A DNA stretch of 64,000 nt from Comamonas testosteroni TK102 (GTDB lineage: Bacteria; Pseudomonadota; Gammaproteobacteria; Burkholderiales; Burkholderiaceae_C). This document shows positions 61,652 to 64,000 of the stretch, in pieces (the first letter of the stretch is position 1; each line of letters opens with the position of its first letter). The stretch spans positions 5,146,001 to 5,210,000 of the forward strand of contig NZ_CP006704.1 of the NCBI RefSeq assembly GCF_000739375.1, written 5' to 3'. Both the position numbers and the translations under genes were made by a program. The notes beneath the pieces are model-generated. The model saw only the letters and a list, made by a program, of their open reading frames with translations. It was not told the DNA's origin and did no database searches.

Positions 61652-63721
61652 ATGCACGCACTGTTTGAAGAAGCCGGCAAATTTCTGGCCGGGCGCATCC
61701 TCTCCGAAGCCGAATCCTCGGCCCAAGTCGAACTGGACTCGGGCAAGCGGGTCAAGGTCAAGGCCGCCAATATCCTGCTCAAATTCGAGAAGCCGGCGCC
61801 TGCCGAGCTGATCGCTCAGGGCCAGGCCCAGGCCGCCGAGATCGATCTGGATCTGGCCTGGGAATTTGCGCCCGAGGAAGAGTTCGGCTTTGCCGACCTG
61901 GCGCGTGATTATTTTTCCGAATCCGCGACGCTGGCCCAGCAGGCCGGCGCGCTGTTCCGGCTGTACGACGCACCGCATTATTTCCGTCGTGCAGGCAAGG
62001 GCCGCTTCAAGAAGGCCCCTGCGGAAATCCTGCAGCAAGCCCTGGCTGCCATCGAGAAGAAAAAGCAGATCCAGGCGCAGATCGATACCTGGGCCGAGGA
62101 GCTGGGCCGCTGCGAGTGCCCGCAGGCGATTCGCGAGCAGCTCTACAAGATTCTGTTCAAGCCCGACAAGAACGCTCCCGAATACAAGGCCGTGGTCGAC
62201 GCCAGCCGCGCCACCAAGCTGGCCCCGCTGGAGCTGCTGCACCGCGCAGGCGCCATCGACTCTTCCTACCAGTTCCACTGGAAGCGCTTCCTGTTCGACA
62301 ACTTCCCCAAGGGCACGGGCTTCCCCGCCGTGCAGGCTCCCCAGCCGCCGGCCGATCTGCCCGTGGCCAATGTGCAGGCTTTCTCCATCGACGACTCGGC
62401 CACCACCGAAATCGACGATGCGCTGTCCGTCACGGGCCTGGGCACGGGCACCGTCACCGTGGGCATCCACATTGCCGCTCCCGGTCTGGCCATCACGCCC
62501 GGCGGCGAGCTCGACAAGCTGGGCCGCGCCCGCCTGTCCACGGTCTACATGCCCGGCTACAAGATCACCATGCTGCCCGACGACGTGGTGCATATCTACA
62601 CGCTGGACGAGGGCCGCTCCAACCCAGCGGTCTCGCTCTATGTGCAGATCAACGAGGAAACGCTGGAGACCGTCTCCAGCGAAACCCGTCTCGAGCGCGT
62701 GCCCGTGGAAGTCAACTTCCGCTACGACAAACTCGATCACATCGTCACCGAGGAATGGCTGACCGACTCCTCAATCCAGGTTGAAAACACGCCTGACTCC
62801 TTGCAGGGAAAGCGCAAGGAGCTCACCTTTTTGCAGCGCTGGTCCAAATTCCTCAAGGCCAATCGCGAAGTGGTGCGCGGCAAGCCCGAGAACTTCAACC
62901 GCCCGGACTACAACTTCCGCCTCGTCGGCAACGACGGCGCCGAGCCCAACGGCAGCGAGCAGGTGCAGATCACCGTGCGCAAGCGCGGCGCACCGCTGGA
63001 CCTGATCGTGGCCGAGGCCGCCATCGTGGCCAACAGCACCTGGGGCCTGATGCTGGCCGAGCACGGTGTGCCCGGCATCTACCGCAGCCAGGCCAGCCTG
63101 GCACCCGGCGTCAAGGTGCGCATGAGCACCAAGGCCTTGCCGCATGCAGGCATAGGCGTGAAGGCCTACTCCTGGGCCACCTCCCCGCTGCGCCGCTATG
63201 TGGATCTGGTCAATCAGTGGCAGATCATTGCCTGTGCCCGCCACGGCAAGACGGCGGCCCTGGCCGCCCCGTTCAAGCCCAAGGATGCCGAGCTGTTCGG
63301 CATCATCAGCAGCTTTGACGGCGCCTACAGCGCCTACAACGGCTATCAGGCCGGCATGGAGCGCTTCTGGACGCTCAAGTATCTGGAGCAGAACGGCATT
63401 ACCGAGCTCACGGCCAGCGTCTTCAAGGAAGGCCCCAACGGCTCCTTCCTGGTGCGCGCCGACAATCTGCCGCTGGTGCTGCCCGTGCTGGGTGCGCAGA
63501 ATCTCCCGCGCGCAGCCCATGTACGCGTCAGGCTCGGCGAGATCGACGAGATCTCGCTGGACATCTCGGGCACGCTGATCGAGCGCCTGGATGCAGATGC
63601 CGAGGCCGGGAACGACAGCGAGGACAGCGGCGAGGACGATGACGACACCGTGGCCGGCCCCATCTCCATTGCGGTGGACATGAACGACGCCGATCCCGCT
63701 GCAGACCAGCCAAAGTCCTGA
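61652..63721 (+). CDS. RNase II/R family 3'-5' exoribonuclease
   Basis: Hydrolytic exonuclease of the RNB family, 689 aa. The RNB catalytic block has AFSIDDSATTEIDDALSV, with the Mg-binding aspartates, then HIAAPGLAI, and AYSWATSPLRRYVDLVNQWQ near the end. Compared with RNase R it lacks clear cold-shock domains at the N terminus and has instead a short beta-type segment (FLAGRILSEAESSAQVELDSG) followed by helices, as in the betaproteobacterial VacB/Rnb subgroup. The last 45 residues are very acidic (EDSGEDDDD). The start at 61652 is chosen because the frame to 61556 adds residues unlike the family. Confidence 0.93.
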   Translation: MHALFEEAGKFLAGRILSEAESSAQVELDSGKRVKVKAANILLKFEKPAPAELIAQGQAQAAEIDLDLAWEFAPEEEFGFADLARDYFSESATLAQQAGALFRLYDAPHYFRRAGKGRFKKAPAEILQQALAAIEKKKQIQAQIDTWAEELGRCECPQAIREQLYKILFKPDKNAPEYKAVVDASRATKLAPLELLHRAGAIDSSYQFHWKRFLFDNFPKGTGFPAVQAPQPPADLPVANVQAFSIDDSATTEIDDALSVTGLGTGTVTVGIHIAAPGLAITPGGELDKLGRARLSTVYMPGYKITMLPDDVVHIYTLDEGRSNPAVSLYVQINEETLETVSSETRLERVPVEVNFRYDKLDHIVTEEWLTDSSIQVENTPDSLQGKRKELTFLQRWSKFLKANREVVRGKPENFNRPDYNFRLVGNDGAEPNGSEQVQITVRKRGAPLDLIVAEAAIVANSTWGLMLAEHGVPGIYRSQASLAPGVKVRMSTKALPHAGIGVKAYSWATSPLRRYVDLVNQWQIIACARHGKTAALAAPFKPKDAELFGIISSFDGAYSAYNGYQAGMERFWTLKYLEQNGITELTASVFKEGPNGSFLVRADNLPLVLPVLGAQNLPRAAHVRVRLGEIDEISLDISGTLIERLDADAEAGNDSEDSGEDDDDTVAGPISIAVDMNDADPAADQPKS

Positions 63722-63750
63722 TCTCCACACCTCATCGCCCTGACGCTGCC

Positions 63751-64000
63751 GTGAAACTGCCCACCTCTCTTCAACGACTGAGCACGCTGCAGCTGGCGCT
63801 GGGCGTGTCCATCGCCGTCCATGCCGTGTTGCTGACCATCCGGTTCGTGGATCCGGAAAGCTTCGAGCGCGTGTTTCAGGACACACCGCTGGAAGTGATT
63901 CTGGTCAACGCCCGCGCCAACGAGGTGCCGGACAAGGCGCAGGCCATCGCCCAGACCTCGCTGGCCGGAGGCGGCGATGCGGACCAGGGCCGGGCCACCA
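63751..64000 (+). CDS. TonB-like energy transducer, N-terminal part (runs off window)
   Basis: The visible 83 residues begin with a GTG, then KLPTSLQRLSTLQLALGVS, and have a single membrane helix (ALGVSIAVHAVLLTIRF) with the His typical of TonB/TolA anchors. Then comes DTPLEVILVNARANEVPDKAQ, wording common to TonB-family proteins next to rnb and aroE in this group. The C-terminal TonB domain lies outside the window, so the call rests on the anchor and the neighbourhood. No strong ribosome site is seen before the GTG. Confidence 0.75.
   Translation, partial: MKLPTSLQRLSTLQLALGVSIAVHAVLLTIRFVDPESFERVFQDTPLEVILVNARANEVPDKAQAIAQTSLAGGGDADQGRAT

Overview
The window reads as an ordinary chromosomal segment of a GC-rich betaproteobacterium of the Comamonadaceae, most likely Comamonas or a close relative. 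The signs are two Bug/TctC-type solute receptors, a benzoylformate-decarboxylase locus, an alanine/lysine-rich histone-H1-like protein, a class Ia ribonucleotide reductase with two ATP-cones, and two families of short intergenic repeats that I recall from Comamonas/Acidovorax/Delftia genomes. The genus is an inference. I see no prophage, insertion sequence, integron or CRISPR array.

Layout. 1-10.6 kb: dusB (cut by the window edge), a VanX-like dipeptidase, a YqaA-type membrane protein, an NAD locus (COG4111-type NrtR-like regulator, nadC and a Bug receptor one base after nadC), a PAS-PAS-GGDEF cyclase, ychF and a MOSC protein. 10.8-15.6 kb: a UbiH-like hydroxylase, dsbC, an M61 peptidase and an enoyl-CoA hydratase. 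15.6-15.9 kb: two identical tRNA-Met genes, each with its own promoter and terminator. 16.2-21.4 kb: an aromatic-acid MFS transporter, a LysR regulator, and a divergent mdlC-like decarboxylase with a second Bug receptor. 21.5-26.2 kb: modE divergent from modABC-fdhD. 26.8-28.2 kb: miaB. 28.3-32.5 kb: a three-gene, translationally coupled cassette of unknown function (helical-repeat protein, PcfJ-like protein, DUF1266-like membrane protein). 32.6-40.3 kb: an NlpC/P60 lipoprotein, ffh, a CcsA-like gene, a PP0621-like gene, pilS, pilR and ampD. 40.6-46.3 kb: nrdA-nrdB with paired NrdR boxes, then the H1-like gene with 51-bp tandem repeats. 46.4-53 kb: a PfkB kinase, a DUF3426 protein, prmA, accC, accB, a TlpA-like thioredoxin and a 200-aa unknown, all leftward. 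53.2-64 kb: mpl, a small unknown, yqcC, a DAHP synthase, tldD, rodA, a YqiA-like hydrolase, an RNase II family enzyme and the start of a TonB-like gene.

Functional links. The regulator-nadC-Bug set looks like a NAD-precursor module with two matching palindromes before nadC, one of them over its start codon. LysR-mdlC-Bug looks like uptake and breakdown of an aromatic 2-oxo acid. modE-modABC-fdhD joins molybdate uptake to formate dehydrogenase maturation, with a clear ModE operator. pilS-pilR controls type IV pili.

The most notable signal is in front of the DAHP synthase gene. A 20-codon leader reads seven aromatic residues in a row (YFFYFWF) and is followed by a GC-rich hairpin with eight Ts. 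Its left arm can instead pair with CGGCGG just after the aromatic codons. This is a complete Phe/Tyr/Trp attenuator for the first step of aromatic amino acid synthesis.
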